Shown piece by piece: positions 44,997 to 53,362 of a stretch of 64,000 bases of DNA (its first letter is position 1; each line of letters opens with the position of its first letter). The DNA comes from an uncultured Alphaproteobacteria bacterium (GTDB taxonomy: Bacteria; Pseudomonadota; Alphaproteobacteria; HIMB59; GCA-002718135), in the NCBI GenBank assembly GCA_902525035.1, contig CABZFN010000001.1, positions 134,010 through 198,009 of the forward strand, in the 5' to 3' direction. Below the pieces are notes generated by a model. That model worked only from the letters and a program-made list of their open reading frames with translations, had not been told where the DNA came from and searched no databases. The translations under genes were made by a program, and so were the position numbers.

Positions 44997-46289
44997 TCAA
45001 AGTGGAAGTAAAACTTTGAGTTGAAGACCTCCTAGATTTGAGTCGGATAGTTTAACATCTCCTCCATGTGATCTAATAATATCCCTTGTAATAGTTAATC
45101 CTAAACCACTTTCTCCTTTGAGCTTGTTCCTTGAGGGATCTAAAGTAAAAAAAGGTTTAAATACATCTTCATATTTATCTCTTGGTATACCCTCACCATC
45201 ATCGTTAAATTCAATGACACAATCTTTTTCATTTGTATAAAGAATTATTTCAATTTTTTTTGCATATCTTTGTGAATTATCAATTATGTTATTGAAAGCT
45301 CTTTTAAGTTGGATCTGTCTTCCAGAAGTTTGAATAGTATTTTTCTCTTTTACAGTTAATTCAAGATCATTTTTTTCAACAGGTTTAACAATATCTCCAA
45401 TTAATTCATTTATTATAATTGTTTCTATTGGTTCAGGTGATTCTGTTTTTACAAAACTAACATAACTATCTAACATTGAAGTCATTTCATTAATATCTAC
45501 TTCTAGTTCAGATTTTGCTTTCTCATCTTTCATTAATGAGACTTGCAATTTCATTCTTGTTAAAGGGGTTCTAAGATCATGGCTAACACCAGCTAGCATT
45601 TCAGTTCGTTGCTTTAAAAATCTTTTAATTCTTGTTCTCATCTGATTGAAAGCATTGGCAGTTTGCCTAATTTCATAAGCACCAGCAGTCTTAATATTTG
45701 GAGCATCTAAACCCCTTCCAAATGTCTCAGCAATGATTGCCAATCTTTTAAGGGGTCTTAATTGTCTACTCATTAAAAAGTAAGACATAAAAAAAAGAAT
45801 AATAGAAGCAAAAATCATCCAAAGCAGAAAGACAAAAGCAGATTCACTATATAGTCTATCTTTATCAACATTAATTTCTAAAATATCATCATCAATTTGT
45901 ATGTATATTAAAACACCTTCTTCAAGATTAGATAAATCATAATCAAATTTTTTTTTTAAATTACTTAAGGATTGATTTAGTCTATTAGATAATATTCCTG
46001 AATTTAAACTAAATTTTGAAGATAATAATTGTTTATCATTAATAATATTGATTTTCATTTTGAAATCCTGATTTGCTATATTAATCGCATTGTTAGTAAG
46101 ATCACTATCAATTAATTTTACTAAAACATTAATATCTGCAGCTACAGACTCAGTTAATCTTTTAGAGATAATACTCCAGGATGTTTGATAGAAAACAAAA
46201 GAAGTAAGTAGCACTATAATGATTATAGGAACAAAGATGATAATTATTGATCTTCCAATTAGCGTAGAAGGTATTATTTTTCTAATCAT
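44997..46289 (-). CDS. EnvZ-type sensor histidine kinase
   Basis: The 430-residue kinase has two membrane helices (IIIIFVPIIIIVLLTSFVFYQ and FVFLLWMIFASIILFFMSYF) flanking a periplasmic sensor of about 110 residues, then a HAMP domain. The phospho-acceptor box is AGVSHDLRTPLTRMKLQ. ATPase boxes are FNNIIDNSQRYA (N), FNDDGEGIP (G1) and GESGLGLTITRDI (G2). It overlaps the response regulator gene by one base and is certainly its partner. The signal is unknown; osmotic or envelope stress is likely from EnvZ similarity. Confidence 0.92.
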   Translation of the reverse strand: MIRKIIPSTLIGRSIIIIFVPIIIIVLLTSFVFYQTSWSIISKRLTESVAADINVLVKLIDSDLTNNAINIANQDFKMKINIINDKQLLSSKFSLNSGILSNRLNQSLSNLKKKFDYDLSNLEEGVLIYIQIDDDILEINVDKDRLYSESAFVFLLWMIFASIILFFMSYFLMSRQLRPLKRLAIIAETFGRGLDAPNIKTAGAYEIRQTANAFNQMRTRIKRFLKQRTEMLAGVSHDLRTPLTRMKLQVSLMKDEKAKSELEVDINEMTSMLDSYVSFVKTESPEPIETIIINELIGDIVKPVEKNDLELTVKEKNTIQTSGRQIQLKRAFNNIIDNSQRYAKKIEIILYTNEKDCVIEFNDDGEGIPRDKYEDVFKPFFTLDPSRNKLKGESGLGLTITRDIIRSHGGDVKLSDSNLGGLQLKVLLPL

Positions 46290-46969
46290 TAAATTTCATT
46301 ACAAATTAATTTATATCCTTTACCTCTAATTGTTTTGATAAATTGAGGCTGTTTTGCATTTGTTTCAATTTTTTGTCTTAAACGTGTAACTTGTACATCA
46401 ACTTTTCTAAGCTCAGTTTCATCAAATTCTTGATCTGCTAGTTCTTCCCTTAAAACAATATCATTTCTTTTATTAATTAATTTTACAAGTAAATTATTTT
46501 CTCCTTCTGTTAAATAAATTAATCGATCATTTTTTTGTAATTTAAAATTAGATGTATCAAAAGTAAATTCTCCAAAAGAAATCTTAATTTTTTTGTTTTT
46601 AAGGTTTTCAAATAAATCTAATAAATTTTTAATCCTTAAGAATAATTCTTCTGGTTCAAATGGTTTAGATAAATAATCATCAGCACCAATTTTTAATCCA
46701 TCGATTTTATCTTTGTCCTCTCCCATTGCTGTAAGCATAATTATTGGTGTATTAGAAAATTGTTTTACATGCTCAATAAGCTCTATACCATCTCCACTTG
46801 GCATCATTCTATCAAGAATAATTAAATCAAACAAAACAAGAGACAAAATTTCTTTCGCTTCATTGTAATCCTCACTTTGATAAACATGTAAATTTTTTTC
46901 TGTTAAATAATCTTTTAGTAGCTCCCTTAATCTTTTATCATCATCAACAATTAAGATATTTTTAATCAT
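46289..46969 (-). CDS. OmpR-family response regulator (PetR-like)
   Basis: The 226-residue protein has a receiver domain (ILIVDDDKRLRELLKDYL, phospho-aspartate in LIILDRMMPSGDGIEL, lysine in YLSKPFEPEEL) and an OmpR-type winged helix (VDVQVTRLRQKIETNAKQPQ then FIKTIRGKGYKL). Its position two bases after a MarR gene and next to ilvE matches the PetP-PetR arrangement known from Rhodobacter capsulatus, where petPR precede petABC. Here petABC is about 10 kb away. Targets are unknown. Confidence 0.9.
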   Translation of the reverse strand: MIKNILIVDDDKRLRELLKDYLTEKNLHVYQSEDYNEAKEILSLVLFDLIILDRMMPSGDGIELIEHVKQFSNTPIIMLTAMGEDKDKIDGLKIGADDYLSKPFEPEELFLRIKNLLDLFENLKNKKIKISFGEFTFDTSNFKLQKNDRLIYLTEGENNLLVKLINKRNDIVLREELADQEFDETELRKVDVQVTRLRQKIETNAKQPQFIKTIRGKGYKLICNEI

Positions 46970-46971
46970 TA

Positions 46972-47457
46972 TTATCTATTTATTTCATCAAACTTTTCTT
47001 TATTTTCATCATTCACCATCTCATACAATATTTTTTTAAAACCATTTATATCTATCTCACTAAATTTTAATAAAACATTGCGTATTTTTTTTATTTGAAT
47101 TTCAGATAATCTTTGTTCTAATTCTTGACCTTTTTTTGAAAGTATTAATTTTTTAGTACGCTTATCCACACCAACAGATAATATAACATATTTCTCGTTT
47201 ACAAGTTGGTTCAATACTCTAGACAAACTTTGTTTAGTTATTTTCAATATTGAAAGGAGTTCTTTAATTGTAAGATTTTTTTGTTTTCCAACAAAATATA
47301 TCACTCGATGATGCGCTCTACCAAAATTTATTTTTTCCAAAACTTTATCAGGACCTTCTGTAAAATCTCTATATGAGAAAAATAATAGCTCAATAATCTT
47401 TCTAATTTCGCTCCTATTTAAAAAAAGAGGTGTTAACAACTTATTTAGGTCAGCCAT
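46972..47457 (-). CDS. MarR-family regulator (PetP-like)
   Basis: The 161-residue winged-helix protein has the MarR recognition region GRAHHRVIYFVGKQKNLTIK, then LLSILKITKQSLSRVLNQLV and the wing VDKRTKKLILSKKGQELEQR. The FGRAHHR pattern is that of PetP-type regulators. It heads the marR-ompR-envZ unit. An inverted repeat lies directly between its start and divergent ilvE, a possible self-control site. Confidence 0.9.
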   Translation of the reverse strand: MADLNKLLTPLFLNRSEIRKIIELLFFSYRDFTEGPDKVLEKINFGRAHHRVIYFVGKQKNLTIKELLSILKITKQSLSRVLNQLVNEKYVILSVGVDKRTKKLILSKKGQELEQRLSEIQIKKIRNVLLKFSEIDINGFKKILYEMVNDENKEKFDEINR

Positions 47458-47458
47458 A

Positions 47459-47488
47459 TTGACTTAATTATGCATCACTGATAGTCAA
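47459..47488. promoter_or_regulatory. Inverted repeat between marR and ilvE
   Basis: TTGACT and AGTCAA face each other with 18 bases between (47459-47464 and 47483-47488), within the 59-base divergent intergenic region. It begins one base before the marR start codon. The half-sites are short; a MarR autoregulation site is only a suggestion, and TTGACT may also serve as a -35 box toward ilvE. Confidence 0.35.
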
Positions 47489-47516
47489 TTGTCATTAAAA
47501 AAAGTTAATAAATAAT

Positions 47517-48401
47517 ATGTTTAAATCATTTGAAAACAGAGATGGATGGATATGGATGAATGGTAAAATAATTCCATGGCAGGATGCTAATTCCCATATA
47601 ATCTCGCAAGGTCTTCATTATGCGAGTGCAGTTTTTGAAGGGGAAAGAGCATATAATGGAAAGATTTTCAAATCAGATGAGCATACTAAAAGGTTTTTTA
47701 AATCTGCCGAAATAATTGGAATGGAAATTCCTTTTACACACGATCAAATTAATAAAGCAAAATACGAACTTATTGATAAAATGAATTATAAAAATTGTTA
47801 TGTAAGACCACTTGCTTGGAGAGGTGGAGATCAAATGGGTTTATCAACAGGTAAATCGAATATTAATGTGGCTATTGCTGTTTGGGATGATTGGGCGACT
47901 TATTTTAAAATTGAAGATCAAAAAGCAGGTTTGAGATTAATTACATCTCCTTGGAAAAGACCTGCACCAGATACTGCTCCATATGAAGCAAAAGCTTCTG
48001 GGCCCTATATTATTTGTACTCTGTCAAAAGAATTTGCAGAAAAAAAAGGCTATCACGATGCATTGATGCTAGATTATAGAGGTTATGTTGCTGAAGGCAC
48101 AGGAGCAAATATTTTTTTTATTAAAGATAACAATATCCATACACCTATTCCAGATTGTTTTCTTAATGGGATTACACGTCAAACAGTTATTGAAATGGCA
48201 ACTAATCAAGGTTTTGAAATAACAGAAAAACATTTAATGCCTGATGAAATTGGAAATTATGATGAAGCTTTTTTAACTGGAACTGCTGCAGAAATTACTC
48301 CTATTAAATCTATTGATGATTTTAAATATAATACTGGTGATAATACTACTACTTTTAAATTTATGAATGATTTTAGTGATATGGTTAAAAATGCTAGCTA
48401 G
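47517..48401 (+). CDS. ilvE: Branched-chain amino-acid aminotransferase
   Basis: The 294-residue fold-type IV PLP enzyme interconverts branched-chain amino acids and their 2-keto acids. Motifs include HYASAVFEGERAYNGKIFKS, YVRPLAWRGGDQMGLS, the PLP lysine in PYEAKASGPYI, YRGYVAEGTGANIFFIKD, and FLTGTAAEITPIKSID. Length is normal. It is divergent from the marR unit and its 3' end overlaps moaE by eight bases. Confidence 0.93.
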   Translation: MFKSFENRDGWIWMNGKIIPWQDANSHIISQGLHYASAVFEGERAYNGKIFKSDEHTKRFFKSAEIIGMEIPFTHDQINKAKYELIDKMNYKNCYVRPLAWRGGDQMGLSTGKSNINVAIAVWDDWATYFKIEDQKAGLRLITSPWKRPAPDTAPYEAKASGPYIICTLSKEFAEKKGYHDALMLDYRGYVAEGTGANIFFIKDNNIHTPIPDCFLNGITRQTVIEMATNQGFEITEKHLMPDEIGNYDEAFLTGTAAEITPIKSIDDFKYNTGDNTTTFKFMNDFSDMVKNAS

Positions 48402-48810
48402 AATTTTTTAACCATTCATCATCTTTATAATAAAATTCATTTTTCCAAAATGGTGCTTTCTTTTTTAAATAATCCATAATAAACTCACAAGCTTGAAAAC
48501 TATTTTTTCTATGATGTGAAAAACAACAAACTAAAACAATTTTTTCATTAACAATTAATTTTCCATATCTATGAATTATCAAAGTATCAATTAAACACCA
48601 TTTTTTAGTCGCGTTATATTCAATTTTTGATAATTCTTTAAATGCCATTTCTTCATAAACTTCTAAATTTAAATATTTAACATCTTTATTGTTATTTAAA
48701 TCCCTTACATAGCCAACAAAAGAAGTAAGAGCTCCTATGTCTGAATGTTTATTTTTAATTTTCTCAATTTCTTTTTCTAAATTAAAATTTTTTTTTTGTA
48801 TTTTTATCAT
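48394..48810 (-). CDS. moaE: Molybdopterin synthase catalytic subunit MoaE
   Basis: The 138-residue subunit inserts sulfur, carried by MoaD, into precursor Z. Conserved parts are GALTSFVGYVRDLNN, LEVYEEMAFKELSKIE, VLVCCFSHHRKNSFQACEFI and KKKAPFWKNEFY with the active-site lysine. It overlaps moaD by one base. Other molybdenum cofactor genes are not in the window. Confidence 0.93.
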   Translation of the reverse strand: MIKIQKKNFNLEKEIEKIKNKHSDIGALTSFVGYVRDLNNNKDVKYLNLEVYEEMAFKELSKIEYNATKKWCLIDTLIIHRYGKLIVNEKIVLVCCFSHHRKNSFQACEFIMDYLKKKAPFWKNEFYYKDDEWLKNSS

Positions 48811-49055
48811 TACCCACCACTAACTGGTGGAAAGATTGCAATTTCATCAATTGGTTTTAGATTCAAATTTTCTGAAACATATTCCTGATTAACTGCAAAT
48901 CTTAAAACATCTTGTAAAAAATGCTTTTTCAGCTCAGGATATAAATTTTCTAAATATTTTTTTAATTCTTGTATGGTTTTAGGATGATTTATTTCAATTA
49001 TTTCATCATCTTTATTTGTTATATCCTTAATCCAAGCAAAATATCGAATTCTCAT
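48810..49055 (-). CDS. moaD: Molybdopterin synthase sulfur carrier subunit MoaD
   Basis: The 81-residue ubiquitin-like protein begins IRYFAWIKDITNKDDEIIEI and ends PIDEIAIFPPVSGG. The terminal Gly-Gly is needed for adenylation and thiocarboxylation. It forms molybdopterin synthase with MoaE encoded directly after it. It follows pgsA by one base, so pgsA-moaD-moaE may be one transcript. Confidence 0.93.
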   Translation of the reverse strand: MRIRYFAWIKDITNKDDEIIEINHPKTIQELKKYLENLYPELKKHFLQDVLRFAVNQEYVSENLNLKPIDEIAIFPPVSGG

Positions 49056-49056
49056 T

Positions 49057-49599
49057 TCAAAAGTGTTTTATTGATCCCTTTATATAATCATAAGCTGTAT
49101 AGAGGGTTAGCACTCCAGCAATCCATAGAAAAGTCTTACCTAAATAAATAATAAATAATAAATTTAGATTACCCTCAGATAATATAAGTAATCCAAGTGC
49201 AGCTAGTTGAAGAAAAGTTTTTGCTTTTGCAATTCTTGAAACGGGTATACTAATTTTTATTCCAGCTAAGTATTCCCTTAAACCTGATACTGTTATTTCT
49301 CTTAATAATATTATTAGGGCAGGAATAGTGTCCCAATCTTTTATTACACCTTTAGAAGTTAAAATAAGGATAACTGCTGCTACTAATAATTTATCTGCAA
49401 TTGGATCTAAAAATGTCCCGAAATTTGTTACTTCATTTCTTAGTCTTGCTAAATAACCATCAAAGTAATCTGTTATTCCAGCTAAACAAAATAATATAAA
49501 GGCAATCCAGCCAAAGTATGGATTTGTAAGATATATGCAAAGAACTATAATTGGTATTATAGCTATTCTAATTATTGTTAGAACATTTGATATATTCAT
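49057..49599 (-). CDS. pgsA: CDP-diacylglycerol--glycerol-3-phosphate 3-phosphatidyltransferase
   Basis: The 180-residue inner-membrane enzyme makes phosphatidylglycerol phosphate. The CDP-alcohol phosphotransferase signature is complete in TDYFDGYLARLRNEVTNFG followed by TFLDPIADKLL. Several membrane helices are evident. IPALIILLREITVSGLREYL supports PgsA rather than Pss. uvrC ends 27 bases upstream; uvrC-pgsA-moaD-moaE is a typical alphaproteobacterial order. Confidence 0.95.
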   Translation of the reverse strand: MNISNVLTIIRIAIIPIIVLCIYLTNPYFGWIAFILFCLAGITDYFDGYLARLRNEVTNFGTFLDPIADKLLVAAVILILTSKGVIKDWDTIPALIILLREITVSGLREYLAGIKISIPVSRIAKAKTFLQLAALGLLILSEGNLNLLFIIYLGKTFLWIAGVLTLYTAYDYIKGSIKHF

Positions 49600-49626
49600 T
49601 TATATACTTTGTAGATTAAGAATTTT

Positions 49627-51459
49627 TTAAACGCTATGAAAATATTCATAAATTTTTGTTAGAATTGACTCAGGTATAGATCTAACCTCTTTTAATTCAT
49701 CTAAACTAGCTAATTTTATTTTTTCCACTGTACCAAAGTGTTTTTTTAAAATTTTCTTTCTTTTAGGACCAACTCCTTCTATATCATCAAACACGGATTT
49801 GACGCTCATCTTTGCTCTTTTTGATCGATGTGTTGTTATTGCAAATCTGTGCACTTCATCTCTAATATTTTGTAAAAAGTGAAGAAGTGGATTATCTTCA
49901 TTTAATCTATGTGTAAATTTATCATGTATAAGAATTTCTCTACCTGAATCTCTATCCTCACCTTTTGCCATAGAGATAATTGGTATATCTATTTTTAAAC
50001 TATCTAAAACTTTTTTAGCAGAATTATATTGCCCTTTACCTCCGTCTATAAGTAATAAATTTGGCAAATCTAATTCGTCTTGAAATTTTAAATTATTAAA
50101 TCTCCTAGTTAGCATTTCTTTCATCATATAATTATCATCAACTTTATTTTTGTTGTCTTCAAGATCAAATCGAATATTAAATTTTCTATAATTTGATTTT
50201 ATAAATCCATTTTGATTATATGCAACCATTACACCTATAGGATATTTTCCAAATGTATGGCTATTATCATAAGCTTCTATTTTTATAATTTCATCTTTGA
50301 GTTTGAACATTTTTTTTATTTCCACATTAAAATTATCAAAAGATTTAAGTTTATTTAATTTAATATGTAAATTTATTTTAGAATTTTTTTCCGCAAATTT
50401 TAGTAAATTTTTTTTAGGTCCTTTTGATGGTTTAATGAATTTTGTTTTATCAAAATTTTTTCCTAAAATTTGTGAATTATTATCTTTATTAATAGCTATG
50501 TTTGTAATAATTATTTCCGGGATATCTTTTTCTACATAAAATATATTTAGGAAACCTAACATTATTTCCTCGTGATCCAATAAGTTGTCATGATCTGGAT
50601 AGAAAGCTTTGCCACCATATGATGTATTATTTCTAAAAAAACTTCCATAAATACATGTTTTTCCTTCATTTGATGTTATTGCAAAAATGTCAGCATTTTT
50701 TATATCCTTAATCTTAATTGAATTATTTTGTTCAATATGTCTTAAAGCTTTAAGTCTATCTCTTAAAGATGCTGCTAATTCGAAATTATTTTTTTTCGAT
50801 GCCTTATACATTTGATCTGTAAAATTTTTTTGTATTTTTTGAGAATTGCCACTGCTTAGAAAATCATCTGCTGCCTCAATTAATTTTGAATATGCTTCTT
50901 TCGTTATTTTTCCTCCGCAAGGACCAGAACATCTTTTAAGATAATAATTGAAGCACAATTTATTTCCTGCATTTACTTCTTTATCTGTGCATGACCTTAA
51001 AAGAAATATTCGTTGTATTGTATTAATAGTTCTATTTACTGCATCTGGACTTGCAAATGGTCCATAATATCTACCCTTTTTCTTTTGAGGACCACGATGT
51101 TTTTCAATTCTAGGAAAATCATGTTCTGATGAAATAAATATATAGGGGAATGATTTATCATCTCTTAAAAGAACATTAAATCGCGGCTTATGTTTTTTAA
51201 TTAAATTACATTCAAGGATAATTGCTTCTAACTCTGTATTTGTTACAAAGAAGTTCATTGATTTAGTTAGACTAACCATTCTTTGAATTCTTCTGGTTAA
51301 GTTATTTAAAGATAGATAATTCTTTACTCTATTAGATAATACTTTTGCTTTTCCAATATATAGAATGTTACCCTTTTCATCTTGCATTTGGTATACACCG
51401 GGTTGGTTTGGCAAAGTTTTAGATGTAGCCTTAATAATTTCTTGTCCAAGAAGCGTCAT
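49627..51459 (-). CDS. uvrC: Excinuclease ABC subunit C
   Basis: The 610-residue repair nuclease has the GIY-YIG domain (GVYQMQDEKGNILYIGKAKV), a Cys-rich block (CFNYYLKRCSGPCGGKI), the UVR domain region (NFELAASLRDRLKALRHIEQ), the RNase H-like endonuclease (IEAYDNSHTFGKYPIGVMVA, LLIDGGKGQYNSA) and C-terminal helix-hairpin-helix motifs (DDIEGVGPKRKKILKKHFG). It makes both incisions in nucleotide excision repair. It is divergent from xsc with 133 bases between. Confidence 0.96.
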   Translation of the reverse strand: MTLLGQEIIKATSKTLPNQPGVYQMQDEKGNILYIGKAKVLSNRVKNYLSLNNLTRRIQRMVSLTKSMNFFVTNTELEAIILECNLIKKHKPRFNVLLRDDKSFPYIFISSEHDFPRIEKHRGPQKKKGRYYGPFASPDAVNRTINTIQRIFLLRSCTDKEVNAGNKLCFNYYLKRCSGPCGGKITKEAYSKLIEAADDFLSSGNSQKIQKNFTDQMYKASKKNNFELAASLRDRLKALRHIEQNNSIKIKDIKNADIFAITSNEGKTCIYGSFFRNNTSYGGKAFYPDHDNLLDHEEIMLGFLNIFYVEKDIPEIIITNIAINKDNNSQILGKNFDKTKFIKPSKGPKKNLLKFAEKNSKINLHIKLNKLKSFDNFNVEIKKMFKLKDEIIKIEAYDNSHTFGKYPIGVMVAYNQNGFIKSNYRKFNIRFDLEDNKNKVDDNYMMKEMLTRRFNNLKFQDELDLPNLLLIDGGKGQYNSAKKVLDSLKIDIPIISMAKGEDRDSGREILIHDKFTHRLNEDNPLLHFLQNIRDEVHRFAITTHRSKRAKMSVKSVFDDIEGVGPKRKKILKKHFGTVEKIKLASLDELKEVRSIPESILTKIYEYFHSV

Positions 51460-51545
51460 TTTATCAATCGCAAATAATTATTATTTCATTAAATAGGAAT
51501 TTTATAAAATTAATAAATAACTAACAAGATTATTGTAGTTCATTT

Positions 51546-51551
51546 TATAAT
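51546..51551 (+). promoter_or_regulatory. Possible -10 box upstream of xsc
   Basis: A consensus TATAAT lies 41 bases before the xsc ATG in the intergenic region shared with uvrC. No good -35 box is seen at the correct spacing. A Shine-Dalgarno-like AGGGA is placed about seven bases before the ATG. Confidence 0.35.
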
Positions 51552-51592
51552 TAATTTAATGTAGGTAAGAATAATATATTAAGGGATTTATT

Positions 51593-53362
51593 ATGGTAAA
51601 AATGACGACAGAAGAGGCTTTCGTAAAAGTTTTACAAAAACACGGTATTCAGCACGCTTTTGGAATAATTGGATCTGCATTTATGCCAATATCAGATCTT
51701 TTCCCTAAAGCTGGAATAACATTCTGGGATGTTGCTCACGAATCAAATGGTGGAATTATGGCTGATGGCTATACTAGATCAACTGGTAAAATCGCAATGT
51801 GTATTGCTCAAAATGGACCTGGTATAACTGGCTTGGTTACACCTATAAAAACTGCTTTTTGGAATCATACTCCAATGCTCTTAGTTACTCCTCAAGCAGC
51901 TAATAAAACTATTGGTCAAGGAGGTTTCCAAGAAGTCGAACAAATGAACTTATTTAAAGATATGGTGTGTTATCAAGAAGAAGTAAGAGATCCCTCTAGA
52001 GTTGCAGAAGTTTTAAATAGAGTTATTTCAAAAGCTATTAAAGGATCTGCTCCTGCTCAATTAAATATACCAAGAGATTTTTGGACTCAAGTTGTTGATA
52101 TTGATCTGCCACCTATAATTAAATTTGAAAGACCTTCAGGTGGAACTGAAGCAATTAAGGAAGCCGCAGATCTTTTATCTAATGCAAAATTCCCAGTCAT
52201 TTTATCTGGTGCTGGAGTGATTTTAGCTAACGCTATTGATGATTGCAAAAAACTTGCTGAAAAATTAAGTGCTCCAGTAGCTTGCGGATACCAACACAAT
52301 GATAGTTTTCCTGGCAAACATCCCCTTGCGGTTGGTCCTTTAGGATACAATGGATCTAAAGCAGCAATGGAAATAATATCTAAAGCAGATGTAGTTTTAG
52401 CACTTGGCACAAGATTAAATCCCTTCTCAACTTTACCAGGTTATGGAATAGATTATTGGCCAAAAAATGCGGATATTATTCAAGTTGATATCAATTCTGA
52501 TCGCATTGGTTTAACAAAAAAAATAAGTGTTGGTATTTGTGGAGATGCGAAACTAGTTGCACAACAAATTTTAGAAAACCTTAAAACAAATGCAGGTAAT
52601 AAAGATAGAACAGAACGAGAGAACTTAATTCATAAGACAAAGTCAGCTTGGCTTCAAACACTAACTGGCCTTGATCATGAAGAAGATGATCCTGGCACAT
52701 CTTGGAATAAAGATTCACGAGATAGAGAACCAGAAAAAATGTCACCAAGAATGGCATGGCGAGCTATTCAAGCAGGACTACCTGAAGATGCTATTATATC
52801 AAGTGATATAGGAAATAACTGTGCAATTGGTAATGCTTATCCAACATTTGAGAACGGTAGAAAGTATTTGGCGCCTGGTTTATTTGGACCATGTGGTTAT
52901 GGGTTTCCATCTGTAATTGGAGCAAAAATAGGTTGTCCTAATACACCAGTTGTTGGCTTTGCAGGTGACGGCGCATTTGGAATTAGTATGAGTGAAATGA
53001 CTTCTTGTAATAGAGAAGGTTGGCCAAATATAACAATGATAATTTTTAGAAATTATCAATGGGGAGCGGAGAAAAGAAATACTACACTTTGGTATAATAA
53101 TAATTTTATTGGAACAGAACTTGATCTTAAATTAAGCTATGCAAAGATTGCAGAAGCATGTGGATTTAAAGGTGTTAAAGTTTACTCTCAAGAGGAACTA
53201 ACAGAAGCTTTACAACAATCTTGCAAAGATCAAATGGAAGGTGTTACCACTTTTATAGAAGTTATGTTAAATCAAGAACTAGGAGAACCTTTTAGAAGAG
53301 ATGCTATGAAAGCACCAGTTGAAGTTGCTGGAATTGATCCTAAAGATACAGTAGTTCAATAA
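51593..53362 (+). CDS. xsc: Sulfoacetaldehyde acetyltransferase
   Basis: The 589-residue thiamine-diphosphate enzyme cleaves sulfoacetaldehyde with phosphate to sulfite and acetyl phosphate, the meeting point of taurine, isethionate and related sulfonate breakdown. The beginning MTTEEAFVKVLQKHGIQHAF and GIIGSAFMPISDLFPKAGIT, GQGGFQEVEQMNLFKDMVCY, and YQWGAEKRNTTLWY are distinctive for Xsc rather than acetolactate synthase. The ThDP motif is GFAGDGAFGISM. Usual partners (taurine transaminase or dehydrogenase, phosphate acetyltransferase, transporter) are not adjacent. Confidence 0.93.
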   Translation: MVKMTTEEAFVKVLQKHGIQHAFGIIGSAFMPISDLFPKAGITFWDVAHESNGGIMADGYTRSTGKIAMCIAQNGPGITGLVTPIKTAFWNHTPMLLVTPQAANKTIGQGGFQEVEQMNLFKDMVCYQEEVRDPSRVAEVLNRVISKAIKGSAPAQLNIPRDFWTQVVDIDLPPIIKFERPSGGTEAIKEAADLLSNAKFPVILSGAGVILANAIDDCKKLAEKLSAPVACGYQHNDSFPGKHPLAVGPLGYNGSKAAMEIISKADVVLALGTRLNPFSTLPGYGIDYWPKNADIIQVDINSDRIGLTKKISVGICGDAKLVAQQILENLKTNAGNKDRTERENLIHKTKSAWLQTLTGLDHEEDDPGTSWNKDSRDREPEKMSPRMAWRAIQAGLPEDAIISSDIGNNCAIGNAYPTFENGRKYLAPGLFGPCGYGFPSVIGAKIGCPNTPVVGFAGDGAFGISMSEMTSCNREGWPNITMIIFRNYQWGAEKRNTTLWYNNNFIGTELDLKLSYAKIAEACGFKGVKVYSQEELTEALQQSCKDQMEGVTTFIEVMLNQELGEPFRRDAMKAPVEVAGIDPKDTVVQ

